Origin: JACRBT01 sp964474285 | GTDB lineage: Bacteria > Chloroflexota > Dehalococcoidia > Tepidiformales > Tepidiformaceae | Direction of reading: 5' to 3' | Assembly (NCBI GenBank): GCA_964474285.1 | Contig: CAYYSD010000188.1 | Span: forward strand, 1-5,637 | Length of the DNA stretch: 5,637 bases | In this document: one piece after another, positions 1 through 5,637 of the stretch | Layout of the letters: each line of letters starts with the position of its first letter | How positions within the stretch are numbered: the stretch's first letter is position 1 | The notes under the pieces: model-generated | Database searches by the model: none | What the model was told of the DNA's origin: nothing | The model's input: the letters and a program-made list of their open reading frames with translations, nothing else | Program-made: the position numbers and the translations under genes

Positions 1-81
1 GGAGTCGTAGAGCAGACGGCCGATGAGGGTGCTCTTGCCGTCGTCGACAGAGCCGGCGGTAACGAGGCGGAGGAGGTCCAT
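1..81 (-). CDS. cysN: Sulfate adenylyltransferase subunit 1 (CysN), N-terminal fragment
   Basis: Only the first 27 codons are present; the gene continues past the left edge. The visible protein begins MDLLRLVTAGSVDDGKSTL, and GSVDDGKST (residues 10-18) is the G1 P-loop of the CysN/NodQ GTPases, which are related to EF-Tu. CysN is the regulatory GTPase subunit of ATP sulfurylase: GTP hydrolysis drives adenylation of sulfate by CysD in the cytoplasm. The ATG shares one base with the cysD stop codon (TAATG), so translation is probably coupled. The N-terminus is very short; many CysN proteins carry about 20 more residues before the P-loop, but here the CysD stop and a good Shine-Dalgarno site support this start. 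Whether the C-terminus is fused to an APS kinase domain, as in NodQ, cannot be seen; the separate cysC makes that less likely. Confidence 0.93.
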   Translation of the reverse strand, partial: MDLLRLVTAGSVDDGKSTLIGRLLYDS

Positions 82-1013
82 TAGAAGTACCCCTCGCGTT
101 TGCGATCTTCCATCGCCGCTTCGGAGAACTGGTCGTCGGCGCGGCTCTGACCTCGCTCGGTGATGCGGGTGGCGGCGATCTCGGCGACAACTTCGCGCAG
201 GGTCGCGGCCTTCGATGGGACCGCGGCCGTGCAGGTCATGTCCCCAACGGTGCGATAGCGGACGGAGGTGTAGTAGGCGCGCTCGCCCGGCATCATGGGG
301 AGGTAGTCGCTGACCGCCATGAGCATGCCGTCGCGTTCGAAGACGTCGCGGCCGTGCGCGAAATAGATCGACGGCACTTCGATGCCTTCGCGTTCGATGT
401 AGCGCCAGATGTCGAGTTCGGTCCAGTTCGAGAGCGGGAAGACGCGCATATGCTCCCCGCGGATGTGCATGCCATTGAAAATGTGCCAGAGTTCGGGGCG
501 CTGAGTGCGCGGATCCCATTGACCGAACGCGTCGCGAAAGGAAAACACGCGTTCCTTCGCGCGGGCCTTTTCCTCGTCGCGGCGGGCACCGCCGATGGCC
601 GCATCGAACTGGTGCGCGGCAATGGCGGCGAGGAGCACCGGCGTCTGCAGACGATTGCGGCTGGCGCGGGGGCCCGTCTCTTCGACGATCTCGCCCGCCT
701 CGATGGCGTCCTGGACGGAGGCGACGATGAGGCGGGCATCGAGTTCCCTGACGCGCCTATCGCGGAACTCGGTGACTTCGGGGAAATTGTGGCCGGTATC
801 AACGTGCATCACAGGGAAGGGGAACTTCGCGGGCCAAAACGCCTTCTCGGCGATGCGCAGGAGAACAATCGAGTCCTTTCCGCCCGAGAACAGAAGTGCC
901 GGGCGTTCAAATTCGGCGGCAACTTCGCGCATGATGAAGATCGCCTCGGCTTCGAGGGCGTCGAGGCCTACGTCGCTGGCGGCGATCGCGGCGGCGGCGT
1001 TGCTGGCGCTCAT
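81..1013 (-). CDS. cysD: Sulfate adenylyltransferase subunit 2 (CysD)
   Basis: This is the catalytic subunit of ATP sulfurylase, which with CysN converts ATP and sulfate to adenosine 5'-phosphosulfate (APS) and pyrophosphate. The 310-residue length is close to E. coli CysD (about 302). It belongs to the PP-loop (adenine nucleotide alpha hydrolase-like) superfamily: the pyrophosphate loop FSGGKDS is at residues 42-48, HVDTGHNFPEV at 70-80, the basic GGARRDEEKARAKER segment at 141-155, and RVFPLSNWTELDIWRYI at 190-206. The C-terminus ends in the conserved REGYF. The ATG overlaps the cysC stop as ATGA (4 bases) and the stop overlaps the cysN start by 1 base, placing it in the middle of a tightly coupled cysC-cysD-cysN unit. 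The first 15 residues are Ala-rich and not conserved, but no later start fits better. No truncation or missing key residue was seen. Confidence 0.97.
   Translation of the reverse strand: MSASNAAAAIAASDVGLDALEAEAIFIMREVAAEFERPALLFSGGKDSIVLLRIAEKAFWPAKFPFPVMHVDTGHNFPEVTEFRDRRVRELDARLIVASVQDAIEAGEIVEETGPRASRNRLQTPVLLAAIAAHQFDAAIGGARRDEEKARAKERVFSFRDAFGQWDPRTQRPELWHIFNGMHIRGEHMRVFPLSNWTELDIWRYIEREGIEVPSIYFAHGRDVFERDGMLMAVSDYLPMMPGERAYYTSVRYRTVGDMTCTAAVPSKAATLREVVAEIAATRITERGQSRADDQFSEAAMEDRKREGYF
90..95 (-). promoter_or_regulatory. cysN ribosome binding site inside the end of cysD
   Basis: On the minus strand GAGGGG lies 8 bases before the cysN ATG. It is formed by the Glu and Gly codons of the conserved C-terminal EGYF of CysD, so the last codons of cysD double as the ribosome binding site of cysN. 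This supports the short N-terminus chosen for CysN and coupled translation of the two ATP sulfurylase subunits. Confidence 0.6.
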
Positions 1014-1576
1014 CGCGCGGCCCCGGCGGGAGCAGGAACGAGGCCACGCTCTTCGAGACAGGCGAGGATGCGGCCAAGTGACGCCTCAACGGGCTCGCTG
1101 CCGGTAGGGATGCTGAGTTCCGGCCGGAGCGGCGCTTCGTATGGGTCGTCGATGCCGGTGAACCCCGGACGCTTGCCCGCGCGCGCCTCTGCGTAGAGCC
1201 CCTTCACATCGCGAGCCTCGCACTCGTCGAGTGTGGCGGCCACGTGGGCTTCGATGAAACTGGAGCCGTCGCCTTCGATGAGTGCCCGGATTGCATCGCG
1301 CGTGTGGCGGTAGGGCGAAATGGCCGCCGTGATCACGGCGACTCCGTTCCGGGCCAGCAGGTTGGCGACGAACCCGATGCGGAGGATGTTCGTGTCGCGG
1401 TCTTCCTTGCTGAAGGTCAGCCCTTTCGAAAGGTGGGTGCGGACGACGTCCCCATCGAGCACTTCCACGCGGAGGCCTCGCCCCCGAAGGAGAGGCGCAA
1501 GTGCTTCAGTGAGGGTCGATTTGCCTGAGCCGGAGAGGCCGGTGAACCAGATGACGAAGCCGGGCGAGTGGGACAT
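1010..1576 (-). CDS. cysC: Adenylyl-sulfate kinase (APS kinase, CysC)
   Basis: This enzyme phosphorylates the 3' hydroxyl of APS to give PAPS. The protein has 188 residues, near the usual 180-200 for a stand-alone CysC. The Walker A loop GLSGSGKS is at residues 13-20, LDGD at 40-43 (Walker B-like), and ISPYR at 86-90, where Ser87 corresponds to the serine that E. coli CysC phosphorylates transiently. The APS-binding signature KGLYAEARAGKRPGFTGID spans 125-143. The reading frame is open much further upstream, into cysH, but homology begins only at MSHSPGFVIWFTG, so I place the start at the ATG at 1576. The ribosome binding site is poor: AAAGGA lies 14 bases upstream. A 53-base gap separates it from cysH, while it overlaps cysD by 4 bases. 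It is odd beside an APS-reductase-type CysH (see findings); PAPS may feed CysH or sulfotransferases. Confidence 0.95.
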   Translation of the reverse strand: MSHSPGFVIWFTGLSGSGKSTLTEALAPLLRGRGLRVEVLDGDVVRTHLSKGLTFSKEDRDTNILRIGFVANLLARNGVAVITAAISPYRHTRDAIRALIEGDGSSFIEAHVAATLDECEARDVKGLYAEARAGKRPGFTGIDDPYEAPLRPELSIPTGSEPVEASLGRILACLEERGLVPAPAGAAR

Positions 1577-1629
1577 AGGGCGCGGAGCGGTCCTTTGCGG
1601 TTGTGTTGGACGGGATTTGTTGAACTGGC

Positions 1630-2328
1630 CTAGGTGTGGAGTCCGCACTCGTCCTTTTCGAAGCCCTGCCAGCGGCCCGCGCGTCCCTGGACACCGGGAA
1701 CAGTGCAGTTGTAGCAGCCGATGCTCGTGTAACCCTGGTCGAGAAGTGGGTTGTAGGGGGTCTTGTGGGCGAGCAGGTATTCCCACGTTTTCGCCTCGGT
1801 CCAGGTTGCGAGGGGATTCACCTTCACGAGCCCAAACTTCTCGTTCCACGAGACGATAGGCGTGTCGGCGCGGCCTTCGGACTGATCGCGGCGGAGGCCG
1901 CTCACCCAGGCCGTCTTGCCCGCAAGCGCCCGGCGGTTGGGCTCGACCTTGCGGAGCTCGCAACAGGCGTCCGGGTCACGCATCCACAGCGCTGAGCCGA
2001 ACTGCTTCGCCTGTTCTTCGTGGGTCAGCTTCGACTTGTAGACCTGGACATTGGTGAGGGCGAGGGCGTCGACGGTCTTGCGCATGCTCTCGTGCGTCTC
2101 TTCGAAGAGGTAGTCCGTATCGAGGACGAAGACGTGCACGTCCGGCTTGAGTTGGGCCACCATGTGCAGGATTGCTGAGCCGCTGGCCCCGCCGAAGCTG
2201 GCGCCGACGGAGAGGCCGTCCCCAAACGTCTCAACGCACCAGCGGACGATTTCAGCGGGCTCGGCAGATTCGAAACCTTCGTTCAGTGCGGCGATTTCGG
2301 TGTCGCTGAGACGTGCTGCGACGGTCAT
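1630..2328 (-). CDS. cysH: Adenylyl-sulfate (APS/PAPS) reductase, [4Fe-4S] type
   Basis: Reduces activated sulfate to sulfite and AMP (or PAP), using thioredoxin or glutaredoxin as reductant, in the cytoplasm. The 232-residue protein shows the PP-loop region SFGGASGS at 44-51, LDTDYLFEET at 69-78, the cysteine pair Cys122-Cys123 in CCELRKVEP, GLRRDQS at 144-150, Cys205 and Cys208 in SIGCYNCT, and the C-terminal ECGLH with the catalytic Cys228. The CC plus CxxC set ligates a [4Fe-4S] cluster and is the hallmark of assimilatory APS reductases (mycobacterial and Bacillus CysH); E. coli-type PAPS reductases lack it. Family knowledge therefore favours APS as substrate, but the Bacillus subtilis enzyme with the same motif accepts both APS and PAPS. 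The ATG at 2328 has GGAG 7 bases upstream. First gene of the leftward cys operon, divergent from the sulfite reductase. Confidence 0.95.
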   Translation of the reverse strand: MTVAARLSDTEIAALNEGFESAEPAEIVRWCVETFGDGLSVGASFGGASGSAILHMVAQLKPDVHVFVLDTDYLFEETHESMRKTVDALALTNVQVYKSKLTHEEQAKQFGSALWMRDPDACCELRKVEPNRRALAGKTAWVSGLRRDQSEGRADTPIVSWNEKFGLVKVNPLATWTEAKTWEYLLAHKTPYNPLLDQGYTSIGCYNCTVPGVQGRAGRWQGFEKDECGLHT

Positions 2329-2361
2329 GTGCCGGCTCCGTAAAGGTGAGTAGTTCAGTCA

Positions 2362-2390
2362 ACATTAGCAACATCTCACGTTGCCGGCAA
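2362..2390 (-). promoter_or_regulatory. Putative promoter of the cysH-cysC-cysD-cysN operon
   Basis: Read on the minus strand: TTGCCG (2390-2385) as -35, a 17-base spacer ending in an extended -10 TGC, then TAATGT (2367-2362) as -10, which keeps the most conserved T, A and final T. Transcription would start near 2355, about 27 bases before the cysH ATG. Match to the sigma-70 consensus is only moderate, so this is an inference from position and spacing. Confidence 0.35.
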
Positions 2391-2405
2391 GGGGAATTGT
2401 TGATA
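2366..2405. repeat. Interrupted palindrome centred in the divergent cys control region
   Basis: The core TTGCCGGCAA (2381-2390) is a perfect 10-base palindrome. Around the same centre (between 2385 and 2386), CAACA at 2369-2373 pairs with TGTTG at 2398-2402, with further pairs between; by hand count 15 of 20 mirrored positions are complementary. It sits between two divergent genes of one pathway. It may be an operator for a dimeric sulfur regulator, or simply the symmetry of two back-to-back promoters sharing one -35 region. The binding protein is not known from this sequence. Confidence 0.55.
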
Positions 2406-2409
2406 GACT
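2381..2409 (+). promoter_or_regulatory. Putative promoter of the sulfite reductase gene
   Basis: TTGCCG (2381-2386) as -35, 17-base spacer, extended -10 TGA at 2401-2403 followed by TAGACT (2404-2409). Predicted start near 2416 gives a leader of about 49 bases, ending in AGGGGG (2451-2456) 8 bases before the ATG. It mirrors the leftward promoter, and the two -35 boxes overlap by two bases in the central palindrome. Consensus match is moderate. Confidence 0.35.
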
Positions 2410-2464
2410 CACTCGACTTTAGCAGCCATGAGGGCGAGCGCGGCAGCTACAGGGGGATCTTGTT

Positions 2465-4234
2465 ATGACTACCGCTCAATCCGTCGCGTACACCAACGAA
2501 CCCGGCAGAGTCTTGCCGGTCATTGACCAGGAGTTCGAGGACTTCACCACCGAGGCCACGCGATTCCTGAAGGGCGAGTGGGAGGAGGCGAAGTTCATCG
2601 GCTTCCGGCTGAAGCAGGGCGTGTATGGTCAGCGGCAGCCCAACGTCCAGATGATTCGCTGCAAGCTGCCTATGGGCGGAGTGACGCCGGACCAGATGGA
2701 CGCCTTCGGGGAGGTGGCCGAGCGCTTCGCGCCGCTCCGGAAGGGCCACATCACCACCCGCCAGAACATCCAGCTCCACCACATCCCGCTCATGAAGGCG
2801 GCGGAAGCGATTCGCATCCTGGGTAAAGTGGGCGTGTCCACGCGCGAAGCCTGCGGCAATGTCGTCCGCAACGTCACCGGTGACCCGTGGGCGGGCGTCA
2901 ACGCGGACGAACTGTTCGACCCAACACCGTATGCCGCGGCGTTTGCGCGTTACTGGCTGCGCAACCCGCTCAGCCAGCTCCTGCCGCGCAAGTTCAAGGT
3001 GGCGTTCACGGCGACGGACGAGGACATCGCGATCACGGCGATCCACGACCTCGGCTTCATCCCGCGTGTCCAGGATGGGGTGAAGGGCTTCAAGATCGTG
3101 GTGGGTGGCGGGCTCAGCATCATGCCCCGCAACGCGCCCGTCCTGCGCGAGTTCAGCGCCCTCGACGACTATCTACGCGTCTCCGAAGCGGTCATCCGCA
3201 TCTTTGAGAAGGCCGACGAACTCCGGAAGAACCGCGCGAAGGCCCGTATCAAGTTCCTCGTGGACCGCGTGGGCATCGACGAATTCAAGAACATGATCGA
3301 GGAAGAACTGAAGGGTGACTGGGCGAAGGGCGACTTCAGGCCAGACCGCCTGCTCCACCTCGACGACGAAGAAGGGACTGCGCCGCCCAAGGGCATCTAT
3401 GCCCAACCGAACGGCGACATGACGGCATTCAGCGCGTTCGTGAGCCACAACGTGAAGGCGCAGCGGCAGCAGGGCTTCAGCACCGTGGAAGTGAAGGTGA
3501 CGCGCGGAGACCTGAGCCCGGAGCAGTTCCGCGGGCTCGGGCAGATCATGCGCGATTACTGCGGCGGCCGCGCGCGCACCACTGTCCAGCAGAACCTCGT
3601 CCTCCGCTGGGTGCGGGATGAAGCGCTCTACGAAGTGTGGAAGCGCCTCCAATCGCTCGACCTGGCCGACCTGGGCCCGAACGAAATCACCGACGTTGTG
3701 AGCTGCCCGGGCACCGACAGCTGCAAGCTCGGCATCACGAGCTCGATGGGATTGAACCGCGCGCTTCAAGAGCGGCTGGAAGCGATGGAGATCACGGACC
3801 CGCTCACCCGGAAGATCCATGTGAAGATGAGTGGCTGCCCCAACAGCTGCGGCCAGCACCACATCGCCACGATTGGCTTCCACGGGGCGGCCATCAAGGT
3901 CGGGCAACAGCAAATGCCCGCCTACCATGTATTCCTCGGCGGAGAATACGACAACGGCAAGGTACGGATGGCGACGCAGCTCAAGGTGAGGCTTCCCGCA
4001 AAGCGCGGCCCTGAAACGATCGAACGCTTCGTGAGGCTCTACCAGGACTACCGGAACGACGGTGAGACGTTCAACCAGTACTTCGACCGCGTCGGCCCGA
4101 AGCCGTTCGAACTGGCGATCGAGGACCTCGTGATCCCGGGACAATTCGACGATGAGAACCGGCACATGTTCGTCGACTGGAACCGTGAGGGACTCTACGA
4201 GCTGCAGCGCGGCGAAGGCGAGTGCGCGGTTTAG
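2465..4234 (+). CDS. Siroheme/[4Fe-4S] sulfite reductase (nitrite/sulfite reductase family, probably ferredoxin-dependent)
   Basis: Likely catalyses the six-electron reduction of sulfite to sulfide. The 589-residue protein has the two-fold layout of the NIR/SIR family: ferredoxin-like half-domain and siroheme domain (about 45-215), then a second pair (about 310-550). Cluster cysteines are C414 and C420 (SCPGTDSCKLG) and C458 and C462 (SGCPNSCGQ); spacings 6-38-4 nearly match E. coli CysI (6-39-4). Probable anion and siroheme ligands are R65 (RCKLP), R135 (VVRNV) and K176/K178 (PRKFK), aligning by eye with CysI R83, R153, K215 and K217. Y54 and C130 align with the Tyr69/Cys161 pair cross-linked in Mycobacterium tuberculosis SirA/NirA. 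GCPNSCGQ also resembles nitrite reductases, so sulfite is assigned mainly from the adjacent cys operon. No flavoprotein (CysJ) is nearby. The ATG has AGGGGG 8 bases upstream. Symbols such as sir, sirA or cysI are used for relatives. Confidence 0.88.
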   Translation: MTTAQSVAYTNEPGRVLPVIDQEFEDFTTEATRFLKGEWEEAKFIGFRLKQGVYGQRQPNVQMIRCKLPMGGVTPDQMDAFGEVAERFAPLRKGHITTRQNIQLHHIPLMKAAEAIRILGKVGVSTREACGNVVRNVTGDPWAGVNADELFDPTPYAAAFARYWLRNPLSQLLPRKFKVAFTATDEDIAITAIHDLGFIPRVQDGVKGFKIVVGGGLSIMPRNAPVLREFSALDDYLRVSEAVIRIFEKADELRKNRAKARIKFLVDRVGIDEFKNMIEEELKGDWAKGDFRPDRLLHLDDEEGTAPPKGIYAQPNGDMTAFSAFVSHNVKAQRQQGFSTVEVKVTRGDLSPEQFRGLGQIMRDYCGGRARTTVQQNLVLRWVRDEALYEVWKRLQSLDLADLGPNEITDVVSCPGTDSCKLGITSSMGLNRALQERLEAMEITDPLTRKIHVKMSGCPNSCGQHHIATIGFHGAAIKVGQQQMPAYHVFLGGEYDNGKVRMATQLKVRLPAKRGPETIERFVRLYQDYRNDGETFNQYFDRVGPKPFELAIEDLVIPGQFDDENRHMFVDWNREGLYELQRGEGECAV

Positions 4235-4263
4235 AAGCTGCACGCGTCCCGGTCAGCAATCGG

Positions 4264-4290
4264 CGGCCCGGCAACACTGCCGGGCCGTTT
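4264..4290 (+). terminator. Rho-independent-like terminator after the sulfite reductase
   Basis: A perfect 10-base-pair stem, CGGCCCGGCA (4264-4273) with TGCCGGGCCG (4278-4287), closes an ACAC loop and is followed by TTT. It lies 30 bases after the reductase stop codon, in the 70-base gap between convergent genes. The T tract is short on the plus strand and almost absent on the minus strand, so it should work best for the reductase but might also stop transcripts of the GNAT gene. Confidence 0.75.
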
Positions 4291-4304
4291 CCTGTGCAAT
4301 GCCC

Positions 4305-4727
4305 TTAGCCGCGGAGCTCTTTCACGAGGGTGATGTCGCCATCGGGCTCGTAGCCGGAGGACGAGCAGAGCGCGAGGCCGGCCGTGTTGTCTTCGCCAAC
4401 TTCAACGTAGACGCGGCGCGCCCCCTGGGACCTGAGATCCGCCTCGGCTTCGCGCAGGAGCATCCGGCCAACGCCATTGCCCCGAGCCACATCGGCCACC
4501 GCGAGGTGGTAGATATACGCGCGCCAGCCGTCGAAGGCGACGACCGCCGTGCCAATGAGGGCACCTTCTTCCCGATACACAAGCAGCTTCGCCACGGCAC
4601 CGTGGGTGAGCGCCTGCCATTCATCGTCATCGGCGCCTGTGAGGCCGTTGATTGCCCAGAGCCGGAGGACTTCATCCCGATCGGCTCGGGTTGCGCGGCG
4701 GATGTTCGGATCGATCATGACTGCCAT
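4305..4727 (-). CDS. GNAT family N-acetyltransferase
   Basis: A 140-residue single-domain acetyltransferase that would transfer acetyl from acetyl-CoA to an amine of unknown identity. Acetyl-CoA-binding motif A is visible as LAVADVARGNGVGRMLL (75-91), with the pyrophosphate loop RGNGVGR at 82-88, followed by the beta-strand VYVEVGEDN (106-114) and motif B at 114-130 ending SGYEPDG. Length is typical of RimI-like or small stand-alone GNATs. In motif B the tyrosine that usually follows the Asn by seven residues (N-x-x-A-x-x-L-Y) is Cys121 (TGC), so the canonical general acid is missing. It lies 50 bases downstream of the amidohydrolase on the same strand and could be co-transcribed with it; it converges on the sulfite reductase, with no evident role in sulfur metabolism. 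The first ATG is chosen because of its ribosome binding site; Met4 is the alternative. Substrate not recognised. Confidence 0.85.
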   Translation of the reverse strand: MAVMIDPNIRRATRADRDEVLRLWAINGLTGADDDEWQALTHGAVAKLLVYREEGALIGTAVVAFDGWRAYIYHLAVADVARGNGVGRMLLREAEADLRSQGARRVYVEVGEDNTAGLALCSSSGYEPDGDITLVKELRG

Positions 4728-4732
4728 GGCAC

Positions 4733-4738
4733 ACCTCC
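4733..4738 (-). promoter_or_regulatory. Ribosome binding site of the GNAT gene
   Basis: A strong GGAGGT on the minus strand lies 5 bases before the ATG at 4727 and 14 bases before the in-frame ATG at 4718. The spacing favours the upstream ATG and fixes the N-terminus as MAVMIDP. Confidence 0.65.
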
Positions 4739-4777
4739 AACAACGTTCGATCCAAGCGTACGCCGGCGGTCAACTGG

Positions 4778-5637
4778 TCAGTGGTGTGGGAGGCGATAGG
4801 CCCGCTTTGCGGTGTCGTGGAACATGGCGGCGCGCTCGTCCGGACGGAAATCCTTCGTGAGCTTCTTGAACTGGTTCCAAAGCACGGTGTAGCCACACGA
4901 GAGCCGGTCCACCGGGAAGTTGCTTTCAAACATGCACCGGTCCGGGCCGAACTGGTCGATCATATAGCGGTACCAATCGCGGTTGGTCGCGAGCAACTCA
5001 TCGGAGGTTGGGGGCAGGTCCCGTTCGTCCCATCCGTAGCCGTTCACGATCATCTGGATGCCGCCTAACTTCGCGAGGACGTTCTCGCACTTCGCGAGTT
5101 CGGCCACGGACTTCTTCCACTCAACGAAGATCTCGTCGCGATGCCCTTTGTAGGGCGGGCCAAAGCCGATGGGACCACCAAGGTGGTTGAAGATGAAGGT
5201 CGTATCGGGGAAGGCACGGGCGAGGTCCGTGACCTCCGGGATCTGGGGGTGATACACCCATGCTTCGAAGGTCAACGCGTATTGGCGCAAGAACGCGAAA
5301 CCACGCCGGAAGTTCGTATCCAGGAGCACATGTGGTTCCACGCCGACTGAAGGCGCTGCCAGGCCCACATCCGACCAGGCAGCGCGATGCCGAAAGCCCC
5401 GGAAACGGTTCGGGCTTGCGGCGATGAGCGCTTCGAGGACCGGCTGAACACGCTCGCCCAGGCGAAGGTCAGCGCTGCCCACGATGCCGGTGCAGGCGCG
5501 CGTTTCGCCATAGCGTCCGCTGGCACTCTGAGCGGCGACGCCCTGCACAAACTCGACCTCACCGACTACCTTGAACTCCTCAGGTCCGTCGGCGCGGTAT
5601 TGCGATGTGCATTCGATGAAGACGGTCTGGCGAACGT
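4778..5637 (-). CDS. Amidohydrolase family protein (COG3618-type TIM-barrel hydrolase), 5' end missing
   Basis: The frame is open to the right edge, so the start lies outside the window; 285 residues are visible from the first whole codon at 5635. A GTG at 5548 is in frame, but the 29 codons before it (reading VFIECTSQYRADGPEEFKVV and on to EFVQGVA) look like conserved family sequence, so it is not the start. Features of the amidohydrolase-2 superfamily, in visible-residue numbering: FRGFRH ending at 83, WVYHPQIPEV with His129, FIFNHLGGPIG with His151, FESNFPVD with Asp243, and a helical C-terminus AMFHDTAKRAYRL. The N-terminal HxH metal motif would lie beyond the edge. Relatives include lactonases such as 2-pyrone-4,6-dicarboxylate and sugar-lactone hydrolases; the substrate here cannot be told. 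Cytoplasmic by appearance, with no signal peptide visible. It reads toward the GNAT gene 50 bases downstream. Confidence 0.88.
   Translation of the reverse strand, partial: VRQTVFIECTSQYRADGPEEFKVVGEVEFVQGVAAQSASGRYGETRACTGIVGSADLRLGERVQPVLEALIAASPNRFRGFRHRAAWSDVGLAAPSVGVEPHVLLDTNFRRGFAFLRQYALTFEAWVYHPQIPEVTDLARAFPDTTFIFNHLGGPIGFGPPYKGHRDEIFVEWKKSVAELAKCENVLAKLGGIQMIVNGYGWDERDLPPTSDELLATNRDWYRYMIDQFGPDRCMFESNFPVDRLSCGYTVLWNQFKKLTKDFRPDERAAMFHDTAKRAYRLPHH

Noticed and set aside
354..1196. Long plus-strand open frame of 280 codons antisense to cysD and cysC
   Set aside because: It lies opposite two unmistakable genes, has no recognisable domain, and is explained by GC-rich third positions suppressing stops on the opposite strand.
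1577..1963. N-terminal extension of CysC running into cysH
   Set aside because: The extra 129 residues overlap the conserved cysH coding region in another frame and have no CysC homology; the ATG at 1576 gives a normal-length enzyme.
2428..2526. A 32-residue leader frame (starting MRASAAATGG, with one Cys) overlapping the sulfite reductase start
   Set aside because: Cysteine-containing leader peptides are known in front of some sulfur genes, but this one has a single Cys, no ribosome site, and runs well past the reductase start.
3173..4243. Minus-strand open frame of 356 codons antisense to the sulfite reductase
   Set aside because: The plus strand encodes a complete reductase with all cluster cysteines; the antisense translation has the Leu/Val/Arg-rich composition of a shadow frame and no motif.
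5546..5548. GTG as the start codon of the amidohydrolase
   Set aside because: The frame stays open to the window edge, and the codons upstream encode sequence typical of the family, so this is an internal Val codon.
4778..5637. Amidohydrolase as a sulfur-specific lactonase linked to the cys locus
   Set aside because: Some COG3618 relatives act on sulfonated lactones, but nothing visible points to such a substrate, and the gene is separated from the sulfite reductase by a terminator and convergent orientation.
1..5637. Hidden novel system (CRISPR, mobile element, defence genes or RNA genes)
   Set aside because: Nearly all sequence is taken by recognisable genes; I saw no repeat arrays, transposase, tRNA-like or riboswitch-like structure. 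The only gene-free stretches are short and hold the divergent control region and the terminator.

Overview
The window carries an assimilatory sulfate reduction locus from a GC-rich bacterium, plus the edge of an unrelated neighbourhood. Most codons end in G or C, intergenic gaps are short, genes are co-oriented with overlapping ends, and Shine-Dalgarno sites are visible, so this is a compact bacterial chromosome. The phylum cannot be fixed from the sequence alone. The [4Fe-4S]-type CysH and the single-chain NirA/SirA-like sulfite reductase argue against an enterobacterial arrangement. They fit groups such as Chloroflexota, Acidobacteriota or Actinomycetota.

Layout. Positions 1-2328, all on the minus strand, read cysH (2328-1630), cysC (1576-1010), cysD (1013-81) and the first 27 codons of cysN (81-1, running off the window). 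cysC/cysD overlap by 4 bases and cysD/cysN by 1 base, so these three are probably translationally coupled. Positions 2329-2464 form a divergent control region with a centred interrupted palindrome and a plausible promoter on each strand. Positions 2465-4234 (plus strand) encode a siroheme/[4Fe-4S] sulfite (or nitrite) reductase, followed by a GC-rich hairpin terminator at 4264-4290. Convergent to it, on the minus strand, lie a GNAT acetyltransferase (4727-4305) and, upstream of that, a 5'-truncated amidohydrolase of the COG3618 type (5637-4778).

How the genes work together. CysD and CysN form ATP sulfurylase, making APS from sulfate and ATP under GTP hydrolysis. CysC can phosphorylate APS to PAPS. 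CysH reduces APS (and perhaps PAPS) to sulfite, and the divergent sulfite reductase takes sulfite to sulfide with six electrons, most likely from ferredoxin because no flavoprotein subunit is present. Sulfide would then go to cysteine synthesis, encoded elsewhere.

I see no RNA gene, CRISPR array, insertion sequence or clearly new system. The items most worth checking are the symmetric divergent promoter region, the pairing of an APS-reductase-type CysH with an APS kinase, the reductase's retained Tyr/Cys pair and mixed sulfite/nitrite signature, and a GNAT enzyme whose usual catalytic tyrosine position is cysteine.
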